Shown piece after piece: positions 33,523-45,739 of a stretch of 64,000 bases of DNA. Numbering within the stretch: position 1 is the stretch's first letter; every line of letters starts with the position of its first letter. The DNA lies in NCBI RefSeq assembly GCF_020921035.1, contig NC_063151.1, positions 3,410,001 through 3,474,000 of the forward strand, read 5' to 3'. The DNA is from Rhodamnia argentea (lineage: Eukaryota; Streptophyta; Magnoliopsida; Myrtales; Myrtaceae). A program made the position numbers and the translations under genes. The notes under the pieces were generated by a model. That model saw only the letters and a program-made list of their open reading frames with translations, did no database searches and was not told the origin of the DNA.

Positions 33523-33835
33523 CGCTCTTGATATTTTAATTTGTTCAATCTCGATCATAAACTTTGCCGCACGCATGCTCGTTCAATTTCTGACGTAATC
33601 CTATCATTTTCCCTCCTCCTTACGAAGAATACCAACTGGGGTCCCCAATTTTGTTAACCCACTGTCCTCGCAACCTTCAACTGCAATGTTGAATTTCGTC
33701 ACTAGATTTAAGACCTTTGGGCCAGCTTGTGCAAAAGGGGGACACAGGCATAAATGGCTTCTAACTTTTCGGCTGTATATTCAATGCTGCTCTTGATCTT
33801 TTAATTTGTTCAATGTGGATCATAAATTTTCGATA
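33523..33835. repeat. End of tandem copy A plus complete copy B
   Basis: 33523-33562 is the right part of copy A ('cgctcttgatattttaatttg'). 33563-33835 is copy B, which reads uninterrupted through 'tattcaatgctgctcttgatc', that is, the empty-site version. Copy B has a 'gggccagcttgtgcaaaa' segment that copy A lacks. Confidence 0.8.
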
Positions 33836-34282
33836 CATGTTCAATTTAGTTTCCAAACTGTACGAATATGTTCAATATTATCCTTAAATTAGAAGCTCGT
33901 ACCAAAAGTCCATAACCTATGCTCAACAAATTAAAGTTTTAGAGATCATATTGAATAAATTTAAATTTTAGGGACAACGTCGTACCGTTGCGTGAAATTG
34001 CAGAAAAAGCCGAGGGTCTAGAGTTTATTTTGCATTTCTTCCTTTTTCCGGGCTTTCTCAGAATTAGGCATCTGCGCTCATTCAGACAGTGTGACCTTCG
34101 ATTTTCAGTTGCAAGTATTACCGCCCGAAAAACCAAAAATCAGTTACGGAAAAAATTAAAAAATTGATAATAACATTTAAAACAAAAAAAAAAAAAAAAA
34201 TAGAAGGAACACACGATTTGGGTGATCTGTGGCTGGCAGTTGCGTCTCCGCCTGAGGATTCCGTTTCGAGCCACGTTCGTTG
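33836..34282. other. Upstream region of the methyltransferase gene
   Basis: No gene recognised. A poly(A) tract lies at 34183-34200. The core promoter TATA follows at 34283. Confidence 0.4.
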
Positions 34283-34291
34283 CTTATAAAT
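34283..34291 (+). promoter_or_regulatory. TATA box of the methyltransferase gene
   Basis: CTTATAAAT, 93 bp upstream of the ATG at 34384. The sequence downstream becomes GC-richer, as expected of a leader. Confidence 0.6.
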
Positions 34292-34383
34292 TCGCGGATT
34301 CCGCCACCGTCGAAACCGGCCATTTGTCTCTGCGCACGTGTCCGCGTTTGTTTAAGCGCGCGCGAGAGAGGGAGAGGGCTTCC

Positions 34384-37204
34384 ATGGCGAGTGCTGTTTG
34401 CGGCGGCAGCTTGGCGAGCGTGCTCGGGCCGTGCCAGCTCAGGAGCCCGAGGCGGTTCCCGCTGAAATCCCGTAGGACGAGCTTCGAGCGCCGATTTCTC
34501 GGGCAGAAAGTGAGGGCCTCCTCTTCGGCCTTCGTCGAAACTAAGCAGCCGTCGCCGCTGGTACGTGTTTGTGATTATAGGAATGGGCGTGTTTGGATTG
34601 TATCGTAGAGTTTACCTTTACTCGAGGAATGGAGTTGGCATCGGAACTGTGAATCTAGCAAGCGACCGAGTGATCGAGCGCTCTCGGTTGGATGGACAAT
34701 GCCCGCCAGGGTGGAGTCTTGTTGATGAACTCGAGCTTGTTTGTTTGCGTGCCTCTCTGACAGGGGCTCGTCGAGCAGAAAAGTTCGGATGCCGTTTTGT
34801 TCCGAAAATAGGGACAAAAATGAAGAACAGAATTTTGCGAGAAGGCTTTTGAATTGTATACTGTCCTGATAGCAAGGAACAGTAATTGCGGCGCCCTTTT
34901 CGCGATTTTCTTTCTAGTCAATAAACTGCATACAGGGTCATTTGACTTTTCTCGATGAACTGTTTGTTCAAAGTTTGTGATGGGTGGCTCGCCCGGTTCC
35001 GTGTTTCTTTTTGGTCTTTTTTCCAGGTTTGTTTCTTTTGTCTTGCCTCCTGGTGATTGAAAAACCGAACTTCATTTGTGCAGGAATCGACTGTGGATAA
35101 GGAGAAACTCAGCAGTAAACAGGGTGTATTAGCTTGTCCCATATGTTATGAGCCGCTGACGTCCCGTGGCGATCTGGTGTTATCTGTGTAAGTTGCACGA
35201 TTTTAAGACAGTTCGCCCCATGATTGTCGTTGTTTTCATCGCAATCGTGATTCTGCTGCAGGGATTCTGCGTCCGGGTCTACTTTGCAGTGTGGCACCTG
35301 TAAGAAGACCTATGTAGGCAACGAAACCCATTTTGATCTTACAGCAACCAGTGGAACCGAGGAATATGGCGAATCCATGGCCTTTTCCGCAGAGTTATTC
35401 AGGTGTGAAAATTTATTTGTTGGAGTCAGCCGATTTGTTGGGTAAAAATTGACAATGTAGCCTCCAGTGGCAATGTCTGGGTGGGTTTGTTATATAAGTC
35501 GTGGTCGTTCAGGTGATGTGTTACTGATCGAATTTTGCATCAGGATTCCGTTGATATCGTATCTCTACGAGAGGGGATGGCGTCAAAGTTTTTCATTTTG
35601 GGGTGGTTTTCCAGGTCCAGAGAAGGAGGTTAGTTCGATTCCTCTCTTTTTTACTCCTATTGCTTCGTGTATGCTTGTCACTGCCATTTGGTACAGAACT
35701 GGTTTGTGCGTTGCTGATATTTGAAAGATGGTGTTACTATGTGGTGTTGTCAATTTTTTCGAAAAACGTGGTTACCGATCAGGAAAATTTACTAAAAGAT
35801 CCTACCGTCAAACAGATGTATGTTTGACTCGATTCCTTTGAACTTAGGCTGGATCTACGAATCTAATGGATGTGGTACTCCTCTCTGATTCCTTCGTGTG
35901 GAGCTACTGACGATGAGATTTTAACTGCAGTTCGAATTGATTAAGGGATTCCTCAAGTCAGTACTGGGAGGAAACATTCTTGATGCAAGTTGTGGGAGCG
36001 GTCTGTTTTCAAGACTATTTGCCAAGAGTGGACTGTTCTCTCTCGTCATTGCTCTGGACTACTCTGAAAATATGTTGGAGCAGTGTTACGAGTTCATTCA
36101 GGGGGAGGATAATTTCCCAAAAGAGTGAGGAGACTCACTAAGATGATTGAAGCGTGTATCTTTTGGCGCTGTATTGTTAGGAATTTCTCTTAGATTGTTA
36201 TTTTCTTGACACGTTATGCTAGGCGAGTCAGTTCTGACTAACATTTCTACTTGTAGGAAGTTGGCATTGGTCAGAGCTGACATCTCTAGACTTCCTTTTG
36301 CTTCAAGTTCTATTGATGCTGTGCACGCTGGTGCTGCTTTACATTGTTGGCCTTCACCATCAACAGCTGTGAGCATTTCGGTTCTCTATGGTTTCTGTTC
36401 CCTATGAGTTGTCTAGATCAATATAAACGGGGATCAGATAGCATTGGTCTTGCTCTGCATGCTTAATTCCAAACTTCCCGTAAAATTGTCAAAAGGGCAG
36501 GGCTCCAGCATTTTCAAACATGGGAAAAATTAATGTTTGCAGCGCACATAAGTAGATCTTTTTAGGAGTGAAGCTCTATTCAATGTATGCACTTCATTAA
36601 TCCTACCTTGAGAAGCATCACTTGGTTTAAAATCTCTTAGTTCTTTGTCATAGGCTCACATTTCATCATCTCGCGGTGCTTTCTCAGGTTGCGGAAATCA
36701 GTCGAGTTTTACGGCCTGGTGGAGTTTTCGTTGCGACTACATTCTTGCTTGATGGCCCTTTTAGATTGTTTCCTCTTCTGAGGCCTTTACGCCAGGTACT
36801 TGGTTTTGGCTCTGAGTCCTGTCCCTCTATGCAGCTCTACATCTCGAGAGTACATGTTTTCTCTTCTGGTATGTACAGTTCAACAATATCTGTCAGGGGC
36901 AGAGGGTTGGTTTTTGTTCCACCAATTCTTCACACAACAAAAGAATTTAACTTTTCAACATTTTGTTCTCTAGAATGGGACATGCATGCTTCATTTGTCT
37001 TGGGGGATACAACGGCCGTTTGTCGGGCTGATGCCTAATCACCATTTTTGTCTCTCATTGCAGAATATAACTCAAATATCTGGCAGCCACATCTTCCTAT
37101 CTGAAGGCGAACTAGAGGATCTCTGCAGAACCTGTGGGCTGATTGGCTTTAAATTTGTGAGGAATGAGCGATTCGTGATGATATCGGCTTCCAAACCCAG
37201 CTAA
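34384..37204 (+). CDS. Plastid-type SAM-dependent methyltransferase (8 exons, 353 aa; At1g78140/At2g41040-like)
   Basis: Exons 34384-34560, 35084-35187, 35262-35402, 35544-35628, 35931-36124, 36257-36368, 36688-36795 and 37064-37204 are all GT-AG and join to 1062 nt with stop. Residues 1-45 are Ser/Arg-rich and lack acidic residues at the start, a likely chloroplast transit peptide. Residues 77-107 carry two Cys pairs (CPIC and CGTC) of a zinc-ribbon-like element. A linker SYLYERGWRQ and GGFPGPEKE precedes the class I methyltransferase fold: motif I ILDASCGSGLFSRLFAK at about 185-201, LDYSENML (acidic loop), RADISRLPF, AALHCWPSP (motif IV region), and ISRVLRPGGVFVATTF (post-motif). It ends ISASKPS. 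As I recall, Arabidopsis relatives are plastoglobule-associated and of uncharacterised substrate. The substrate here is unknown. Confidence 0.93.
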
Positions 37205-37366
37205 GAATCCAGATATGCCAGCAGGCTCACCGATTACTTTGAATAATGGAGCAAACACATTAGTCAAAAGTTAATTACAGGCACCCCTGGTAATCTCTCA
37301 TACTGTTGGGGTGAAGTTTAGGCGGATTAAGATGCATATATAGAACGTCTTGTTGTTTAAAGCACT

Positions 37367-37372
37367 AATAAA
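37367..37372 (+). terminator. Polyadenylation signal of the methyltransferase gene
   Basis: AATAAA 163 bp past the stop codon, before a T-rich stretch. The convergent MFS gene ends at 37881, leaving about 500 bp between. Confidence 0.5.
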
Positions 37373-37880
37373 GGCTGCCCTCTTAACATATTGATTTGTA
37401 AATACCATCCATTCTTCGCTTTGGGCGTCTCTGACCTTCGAGTCTTGTTCATAACTCATGAGATTGGATTTTTCACTATTGTGCTTCTTTAATTGAAATA
37501 ACTTTCAGTTGTGCCGGCATTTGATGTAATGCAAATCAAGAACTTGAAATCGTTGAAGTACACCGGATCAGTTCTTTCCTATAAACGATGATATATGTGG
37601 CTATCGAGCGAAATCCGCTCTGTCCATTCAGACGCTGTTGCATTATATCCTCGTTGAGACGAGAATGCAAAGGTAACTAAAGACCACAGCTTGACCTCCA
37701 CAAATTCATAAATGTAGCTCCTCTAATCTCTACAATAACCTCTCCCTCTGTACAATACAACACTCTTGCAAGGTCTCTGCTTATCAATTGTAGTTACAGA
37801 AGTTCTATGCGAGTATACCTATCAAAAACCTCCTCCCTCCTTCAAAAATGATGCCGGCTTTAGCCAGATGCGTTGTGCGA

Positions 37881-40800
37881 CTACTCACCCAGATTAGAGA
37901 ACGTCAATTGATGGTGAAGCAACGTCTTCTCATAGCCATCCTCAATATCGGTAGAATCGTCCTCCTCGTAATGAGCATTGATGACACTCCTCTCCCTACC
38001 ATTAATATCTGATCTGTCAACCAGATCACCAGTACCTACTCCATTGGGGGACATATCATCCAAGTTTAACTGTTCCATCTCTGATTCTATTAGAGCCTCC
38101 ATCCGAGCCCGCTCTCTATCTCGTGGGTACGTGCAGTAGAGGAACGAGTAGATAAGACAGCAGAGGAACATGGGAACGCCCACAGCTGCGTACAGTGCCT
38201 TGGCCAGCGAGGCTGCATTCTCTCTATCCGTCTCAATATCCTGCGATGCACCAGATCCTCCAGGAAGTTCTTTGTAACCATACACATGCTGGGCTAGTAT
38301 TCCAACTATAGGAGGAGCAAATGATGATAGTATGGACTCGAAGGATCGGTCCAGGGCATAGACACTTGTTCGGGATTTTTCAGGGACTATTTCTGCGAAA
38401 ATAGGACTGCAATGCAAAAACTGGAGTCAGTATTGATTTCTCAATCTTCAGGAAAGTAATGTAACTAAATACACACTGCTTATCTTTCAAAAATCTTGGA
38501 TATAAGGCATTCATAATCATGTTTCCATGTATGATGATAAAGCATCATCGAAAATTTTTCAGACTATTACAGGAACTGCAAAACATGAGTTTCTAAATTC
38601 CAAACAATAAAAACTAAAAACAAACTTCTAATGCTGCCCAGTCACTACTGTTCCTTTTAATAGTAAGAGCACTGCCTGCACCCTATACCGTTATCTCATC
38701 TCAAAAGACAAATCAGTTAACCCCTGTGCTTTAAGCATCTCTCAAGAAATTCATATATGGAATGAATAACCTACTGCATTTATATAATGTTTCTGTACAT
38801 ATATGATCAAATACTTAGGCAGCTGTGTGCTCAGTAACTTGTGTGAAGGAAAGAAGAGGACTGATTTGGAACTTAACTTGTTTGTTGCTGGAGCATTCCA
38901 TGATATGCAGAAGCCCACGATGAACAAAACTAACCCATGTACAAACGCAGTGGATGAATCATTTGGCAGAGCCAGCAAAAGTATTGCTGCAAGTGGGACA
39001 GCTGATGCCGAGCTTATCTGTGCTAAAATTATTCTTCCAGAGTTTGGTAGACGTCTGGAAAGAAAATCTCCCATTTTACCTCCAAAAAGTCCCCCAAGGG
39101 AACTAGCAATCACAAAAAGTGCTATGAGAAATGCAGTTTTATTATGAGAGAACCCAACAAGCTCCAACCACATTGTTGCAAATGACAAAGCTGACCAGGG
39201 GAATAAACCCGTTACGCCTTGTGCAACAATTATTTGGAACGATGGAATCTTTATCACCGATTTTGCTTCTTGAAGCAAGTCCTTCACATCTGAGCAAAAT
39301 GATTGATTTGAAGTTTGCCCAGCAATCTTGGCACGGCCATCATCAAAATGTGGATCTCTGGCAAAGAGGCGGACTAGAACTCCAACTAGGATGCTTATTA
39401 GTCCAACCAAATGGAAGGAAATTCTCCACCCAGGGATCCCCATGAATGTTGTGGGAGCTACCAGCACAGAAAATAGACCACCTACTAAGGCACCGAGATT
39501 GCCAGTCAGCTGTAGCCATCCAAAAGCCATACCCCGGTTGTTATCGTCCGTCGAATCAGCCACAAGGGACTGGATTGCAGGTCCTACTATGGCAAGCCCA
39601 ATGCCATTCAAAGCTCTTGAAACTGCCACCTGAACAAATGCTGAGTGTAATTAATCAAGTCAGCTGATTCATGAACATATTCAGTACTTTCCTTCAATCA
39701 AACGGAAGGTTCATGTGACATCAAACATCTTTTCATAGTCAATGAAGCTATGTCTTTCAAATAAAATATCCTTCCATCAGTAAGAATCAAAACAGGAATT
39801 TCATAAACAGGGGGACCATGGGTGTCAACCGTTAATGGTACAAAACATCTTTGCCAGAAGAGAGTATCTACAAGGTCTGTAATAGCCAGAACACAAAGTA
39901 CATTGCCTGCGGCATCATACGTTGAGAATACGGCAACTCCATAGGGACAAAAACAGTTGCCGGAAGGAAAAAAAAAAAAAAAACAGTCCCTGCACTTGCA
40001 AAATCTTGAGGTTTTCTTTCTCTCACATCTGGAAGATTATTGCATGAGAGGTACGCAAACTTTTATTGTTTTGAGTAAGTATGTGTCCTTTCCCAAGTCT
40101 ATAACTCCTCAGTCAGGACCATATTCTTTCTCACAGACCTCCCCCTTGTGAAGGGGTACCAACAGATATACAGCAAGCTCCCAAGCTTTCTCGTATATGA
40201 ACACTGCTATAGAAGGTCCTAACCCACATAGCCCTCAATTTTAGAGAATATAGTTACTTAGTATGACTACCTAGGAAACCAAAAAGAAAGAGCAAAAAAT
40301 GGAACTTCCTCGGACTTTGTCCTTCATAGGAGTTAACATCACTTTAATTAGCTTATCATGCTGAGATTTAGACTACCTAGAACAATCACCTCCAAACCCC
40401 GTGCAACAATACCCTTCTTCAGTCTCTATCTCCCAATTATGCAAGTTCCAAATGAAAATTAGATTTCCAACTACCCTAGCTGCTGAGTAGTAGCACGTAA
40501 ACAGTCTGTTTTTCCTCCCTTCTTTGCCTACAATAGAGCGGCGTATGTCCCCCAAGACTACTAAACCAGACTATAACTGCTGTAATTCATATTCTCACAT
40601 CACCGGCCAACAAAAATCATGCTCTCTGCACCCAAAAGGTAGTGCTCCAAGCACAAATTACACAGCCACGACCTATTTAGTTTCTTGCATTCCTTGTACC
40701 AAGAAAGGACTGACCAGATTACAATGGTTATGCCACGACTTACCCTTCAGTTCTGAGTCTCCGGTAACATTTCCACCTAGTTATTGGATTCCAACTATTT

Positions 40801-41860
40801 AGCAGGAAATCGTAACCATTTAAAAAAACACTGACTTCATATTTACCTTTCTCTGCCCCCCAAAGTTTCTTGCTTGTGATTCAGCAACCAGAGATACCCA
40901 TTGCGGATCAAACTTGAACCAACGGATGATTTGTTAGAGGATTCAAAATGCTTCTCTTGACCGAAGCTCGTGCAGAGAATTATGTAGGTTGGAATTTCCT
41001 ATACTATATCATCAGTAGTTTTAGCTAAAATCCTTAGCTGAAAATTTATCATTGTTAGACTACATTTACATTCCCAACTGTGGAATAGAAGCTGGACCAC
41101 TCCGTGCACATAAACAAAGACGCAATAGCTAAGGAATCCAATTTCCTTCTCAAACCAATCTTCCTTGCTCTCTGGGTCGTCAGCTCAGCACAGCAGAACA
41201 GATTATATTCCCAAAAGTTGGAAAATTGTCTACCAGAACAAACAAAATTCCAGGACCAAAAGCCCATACATGAACCCGCAATTCAAACACAGATCCATCA
41301 AATCAAGAACGACCTGATCCAAAGCACACTCATACCTGGGAGAAAGTAGACGAGAACGCGACAAGAAACGTGGCGGCGGCCCAGAGGAACGCGCCGAGGG
41401 CAATCACGTGAGCTCTGTTGTGGCGCGCCGCCAAGTAGACCGCCAGAGGGTAGCAGAGGGCCTGGACCATCGACCTGAACAGCGTGAGCGAGCCGAGCTT
41501 AGTCGGATCGGCGTGCAGGGCGGCTCCGACCTCCTTGTACACGCCCGGCAAGAGGGACTCGTCGGCCCTCTCCATGATCCCGGCGAGGTTCACCAGGAGC
41601 AGAGTCAACTTAGCGGGCTCCATTTTGGACACGAAGCGTCTGATCTTGATCATAGCCACATCGTCGTCTGCCTTGTCATCGCGGGGTCGTCTAGTCGCCT
41701 TCGTCGCCAGCCCGTGCATGGTCAAAGCGCGCCGCTTCCGTGAATCCGGTGCGGCATGGAGGAAGAAGACGACGACGAGGGCGGCGAAGAAGGGAGAGAT
41801 TGACAAGTCAAAAGAGAATGGCGAAGGGTTTGACTTTGGATCCCGCCGGTCATCCTTCAA
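37881..41860 (-). CDS. Major facilitator superfamily transporter (3 exons, up to 600 aa)
   Basis: Complement of 41336-41860, 38878-39629 and 37881-38406. All junctions are GT-AG and the phases are consistent. The core from MEPAKLTLLLVNLAGIMERA resembles the plant family that includes At4g36790, At5g10190 and At2g18590, as recalled. Conserved parts include ADESLLPGVYKEVGAAL, HNRAHVIALGAFLW (between helices 2-3), SRALNGIGLAIVGPAIQSL, GLFGGKMGDFLSRRLPNSGR and ISWNAPATNNPIFAEIVPEK. The C-terminal tail is hydrophilic and acidic. About twelve membrane helices fit. The start is uncertain. The ORF opens at 41860, but ATGs at 41719 and at MEPAKL would give 553 aa or fewer, and family members are about 480-490 aa, so the first 80 residues may not be translated. 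The substrate is unknown. The gene converges on the methyltransferase. Confidence 0.9.
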
Positions 41861-42079
41861 GGCATGGGAGAAGAAACGGTCCGAACGGCGAAGGGAGGCA
41901 ATTGGGCGGACCCTGCAGTCCCCCGAATCCCGTTATGTGCTGGATGCCGGTTGCCGACGCTGGTGGCGTGACGTCATATTTCGTTTTTTTTTTGTAACAT
42001 GAAAATAAAATTTTAAAAAAATGACAGAAAAAAAAAACCCAAAATAACGAAAATGCGAGGGAAGTAAAAATTTCCATTT

Positions 42080-43090
42080 CGATTATGTTGGTATAAAGAC
42101 ATTAAGGAGTCGTGATATAGCAATCCCCTGCCAATTTATGGGCTCCTCAGAAATAGACATGCAAAGTTTGCTTGTCAGCCTATGATAAGCAGCAGAGTAT
42201 GAATAATTTTCTGCAGCTAATCCTGGGTGAATGTGGAGATCGGTTCGGCCATTGAACAGTCGACAACCCCGATGAGCATGTTCGTGACGCGGCTCCATAA
42301 ACTCTCTAAATTTTATTGTGCCAAATCTATTTTTAAAGGATGAGAATGCGCTTCTAGTTGCAAAACAAGCTTAGTTATTGTTTTTGCAGTTATATGGGAG
42401 ATTGAAAGCATTTTATGTATCTCTCGAATATTATTCTGATTAATAAATGAAATCTTTCATCCCACCAAAAAAAAGAAAAAAAAAACTTATAATCCAATGT
42501 TCGACGAAAAGAAAAAAAAAGTTCATAATTCGATGAAGCAAGCTATAAATGGATAGATTAAATTTTTTTAAAAAAATTAGTTCAAATGGGCCCAATAAAT
42601 AAATGTCCTAAGTATGAAAACGGCCCACAATGAATTGGGCACATTACCAGCCATTTCCAACCCTTTTATTGCAGCATGGACCAGACTGTCCACGTCCTCT
42701 CCAGAAAGCAAATGTAATTAAGCTGAAAAAGTAACTTAAAATGAATAAAAGAAAGGAAAGAAAAAAAAAAAATTTGCGAGCCCTATCCAACTTTTGACAA
42801 AGATTCTTTACGTGAGATGTGGATCTCTGAATGAACGGTCGAGATTTAGACCCACTTTGTTGCCGGTCTATATTCCCAGTTGCCTTCAGGAAGTATTTGA
42901 TATGGGTTTGGGCAAAATCAAAAAGAGCCATCATCAAGATGATGTGTGGTTATGTAGGTGAGGGTTAGGTGACGAGTTTCGCCACGATAATGGCTTGGCT
43001 TAGCCATGGCGGCAATCCGTCGACGGCGGCGACTTGTCGGTGGCGGGCCGAGATGTTATCGATCTTCAATGGAAAATCTATAACAAGATG
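42080..43090. other. Intergenic, nothing recognised
   Basis: Several A-rich tracts (42465-42530, 42745-42770). Short ORFs only. The MFS promoter should lie within the first few hundred bases beyond 41860. Confidence 0.4.
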
Positions 43091-43092
43091 AC

Positions 43093-43121
43093 GATTTATT
43101 ATTATTATTATTATTATTATA
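43093..43121. repeat. (TTA)n microsatellite
   Basis: About nine perfect trinucleotide units in a non-coding spacer. Confidence 0.9.
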
Positions 43122-43860
43122 TCGAATTTCTAACGTCACGATATGTGTTTTAGTAACTTAAAGTTGATTTTTTTATTACTTTCTTTATGTTTATTATTAT
43201 TATTTTTTTGCTATTTTTGATATCCGAAGGAGAAAAACTAATGAATAGAGTGGGGGTCGGGCCGGGTATGAGTCGGATAACAGTCTGGTTGGATATAAAT
43301 TGCTCAATATGTATTGCTTAAAATGAGTTCAAAACGGGTTAATTTGGGTCGGTTTTTTTTTTTTTTCCTAACCCACTCATTTGACGGGCCTAGTGAACGG
43401 TATGTATATAATACTTTGAATGCAATATATAATTTGCATAAAAATTTAACGTACAATTTCAACAATAAAAAAGTTGTTATCTCTGCTTGTGACTTTCTCA
43501 ATTGGGCTTTTTTTTTTTTTCGTCGTTTCATTTTTGACCCAACTGCCACACGGAATCTAAAGCAATCGAAGTCATTATCTTACGGAAGAAAGTTCAATAG
43601 AAAAACTTATGACCAAAGAATATCTGTTTTTTTTTTTTTTTTAGCTCGACAAAGGTGAAAAATAGTCCAATATCCAGAAAACGACTCTTGCGATGGAAGG
43701 AACGCTCTTCTCAGCGCCGCCTAGTCCGGTGCTCGTACCTCGGCCGGGCCACAGCCGGTCGTCATCCCCCAATCTTTCTGAGGGGCTTTGCAGGGCTAAA
43801 GCCTATTCCCAAAACTGAACCAAACGCATTCAAAGGAGCCTTCTTTGTGTGGGATATCTA
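43122..43860. other. Intergenic with a 'gggtcggg' repeat remnant
   Basis: 43250-43400 contains 'gggtcgggccgggtatgagtc' and 'aacccactcatttgacgggcc'. These resemble the ends of the remnant at 47440-47760 ('gggtatgagtgagg' and 'cacccgtttgacagatc'), so both may be relics of one dispersed family. No coding. Confidence 0.4.
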
Positions 43861-45190
43861 GTCATAAATTTTGGAGAAAATGATGACCCTGGTTGGATGG
43901 TTTTCGCTAGAGACTGCCTAGGTCACGGCGCAGTGTCATGTGGATCTGATGCCTTAACGGTTGATCGATTTCATCTCGATTCTACTCTTACACTATAAAG
44001 AGAGATCCTGGCTCGGTTCTTTGGAAGGGGGGGAGCTTTTGAGTGAACGTTGCTTGTGCATCACTCGAATCCGAGAACATATATGGCAACGGAAAATCAA
44101 AAGCGTTCTTCTCTACCGTCGGATCGCGAGGACCCATCGAAAAGTATGATCCTCTTTTAGAAGGAGAATCTCTCTTTGGAATATCATGGTTTCTGGTTGG
44201 AAGCAAGTTGATGACCAGAAAGTACCAGTTCTCAATGGTAATTCACTTTTTCATGCTGGAGAGGGGAAGATGCCCTGCGGAGAGACGTCACATGTCAAAT
44301 TGCTGGGCTGGGTTTTCCCAGTGGCAGCTTTTCCCAGTACCTAAACTCTTTAGTCCTTGTCCTGTTGGATGTTTCTGATCAATAGGAAGGTGACTGTCAA
44401 GGAAGATGAAAAGCGCCTGTAGCGAGTAGATCATCTTCAAAATGGTCATGTTGATCGCGAGACATGGGAACCCAGAGTTTGTATATCTAGACATGCCTAC
44501 ATGAGCGCCGACTGACCGAGCCACGGGCTTGAGAATAAGGTTGGAGACCTGGATCTAGAGGTTGGTGAATCACCGATAAGAAAGGGCGATAAGTACATGG
44601 CGGTACTTTAACCTTTCAGTGGATTAACTTTTCACAACACTGTCGACAGTGAATCGATATTTAAAGTGTAGAAGTTAATTTGCTTATTGGGTACTGTCCA
44701 AGACATAAGCTTAAGTTGCCCTAAGCAAAAATCTGTGAATCCTGAAGTGGTTGACAAATGAAAGAGATATTATCTAAGGGGCATCATGCAGAGACATATT
44801 TTAGTGGGGGACAAGTGGGGTTCCTCGATATCCATCCAGGACATCATGAGGAGGCAAACATTATATTCCCCAGGACAAGCAGGAAGGACCCAATTGCTGT
44901 GAAATGTCAAGCACAGAAAGATGTGTAGGTTTTGTACGACTCTTCTTTTTAAAGGGATAAAAAGGGTAGAAGAGCAACGTGTTTGGTGTTTGGCAAGTTA
45001 GACAATCCAACAATGATCTTCCGATTGCTCTTTCTATTTCTACATCAAACGAGGGATGGCTGAATATTGAGCAAATAAATAGCACAAAATCAATTTCTTT
45101 TTTTTGCTTCGTGTACACAGCTTTTCACGTAGCGAAGATGGTGTCGCGACACCAAATCCCCACCGCTTTTCATGAGATATAAATGAGAGA
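43861..45190. other. Spacer of unusual, more balanced composition; no gene recognised
   Basis: Compared with its surroundings, 43900-44620 is less AT-rich and has fairly long ORFs on both strands (44043-44378 plus, 44288-44524 minus) with no recognised domain. An organelle-derived or decayed transposon origin is possible but unsupported by any gene I can name. Confidence 0.3.
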
Positions 45191-45630
45191 AGATTGTTCC
45201 AAAAAGTCCTAAACCCGAGCGAGGGTTGCGGCCCTCACCTTAATTGGGGGAGGGCCATACTCTCCTGTCGCTGTCAAGGGTTGCGGGAATTGTGAAGAGG
45301 GCCTGAAGGGAGATACGTGTTTTGCACTCCGAGCGAGCATTGCTATGTGAACTGAAGTGCGAGTACGAGTTCGAGTTCGCTTGCTCTTCACGAAAGCTTC
45401 AGAGCAGGAAATAGGTCTGTGAGATGAGCGACTCGACTACCATGTCCACTCACGGGCCAATGGTCATTCCATCGGAGAGGGGAGGAATTCAGTCGTCAAG
45501 AGTCTCGTCTGCCAGAAAGTATGATCTGTTCAATGAAAAGATTGTCCTGTCCAAGCACGTATCTCCCTTCGCCCAGAATAATAACGAAGAAGGGGACCAT
45601 GAACAGTTTAACAAAAAAATATAATAAGAT
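45191..45630. other. Intergenic, nothing recognised
   Basis: Contains a 'gggttgcggccctcacc' phrase (about 45223) like the cores of the TIR elements elsewhere in the window, but no arms. Confidence 0.35.
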
Positions 45631-45735
45631 TTTTCAATAGATTACATTGAAAAATCATGAAAATACTAAGGACCAATTTGCCAAATTAGGAAGTTTATGA
45701 TTAAATTGGCATCTCTATATTTTTTTTTTTTGTCG
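45630..45735. repeat. Arm fragment of the long-TIR MITE family
   Basis: Contains 'aaggaccaatttgccaaatt' and 'tttatgattaaattggca', the right-arm phrases of that family, followed by a poly(T) tract. Fragment only. Confidence 0.4.
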
Positions 45736-45739
45736 GGTT

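Noticed and set aside
41408..42002. ORFs of 111-172 codons on the plus strand
   Set aside because: They lie antisense to the GC-rich first exon of the MFS gene, where stops are rare on both strands.
43861..44640. Organelle-derived insert (chloroplast or mitochondrial)
   Set aside because: Considered because of the composition, but no organelle gene could be recognised in any frame. Kept only as a low-confidence finding.
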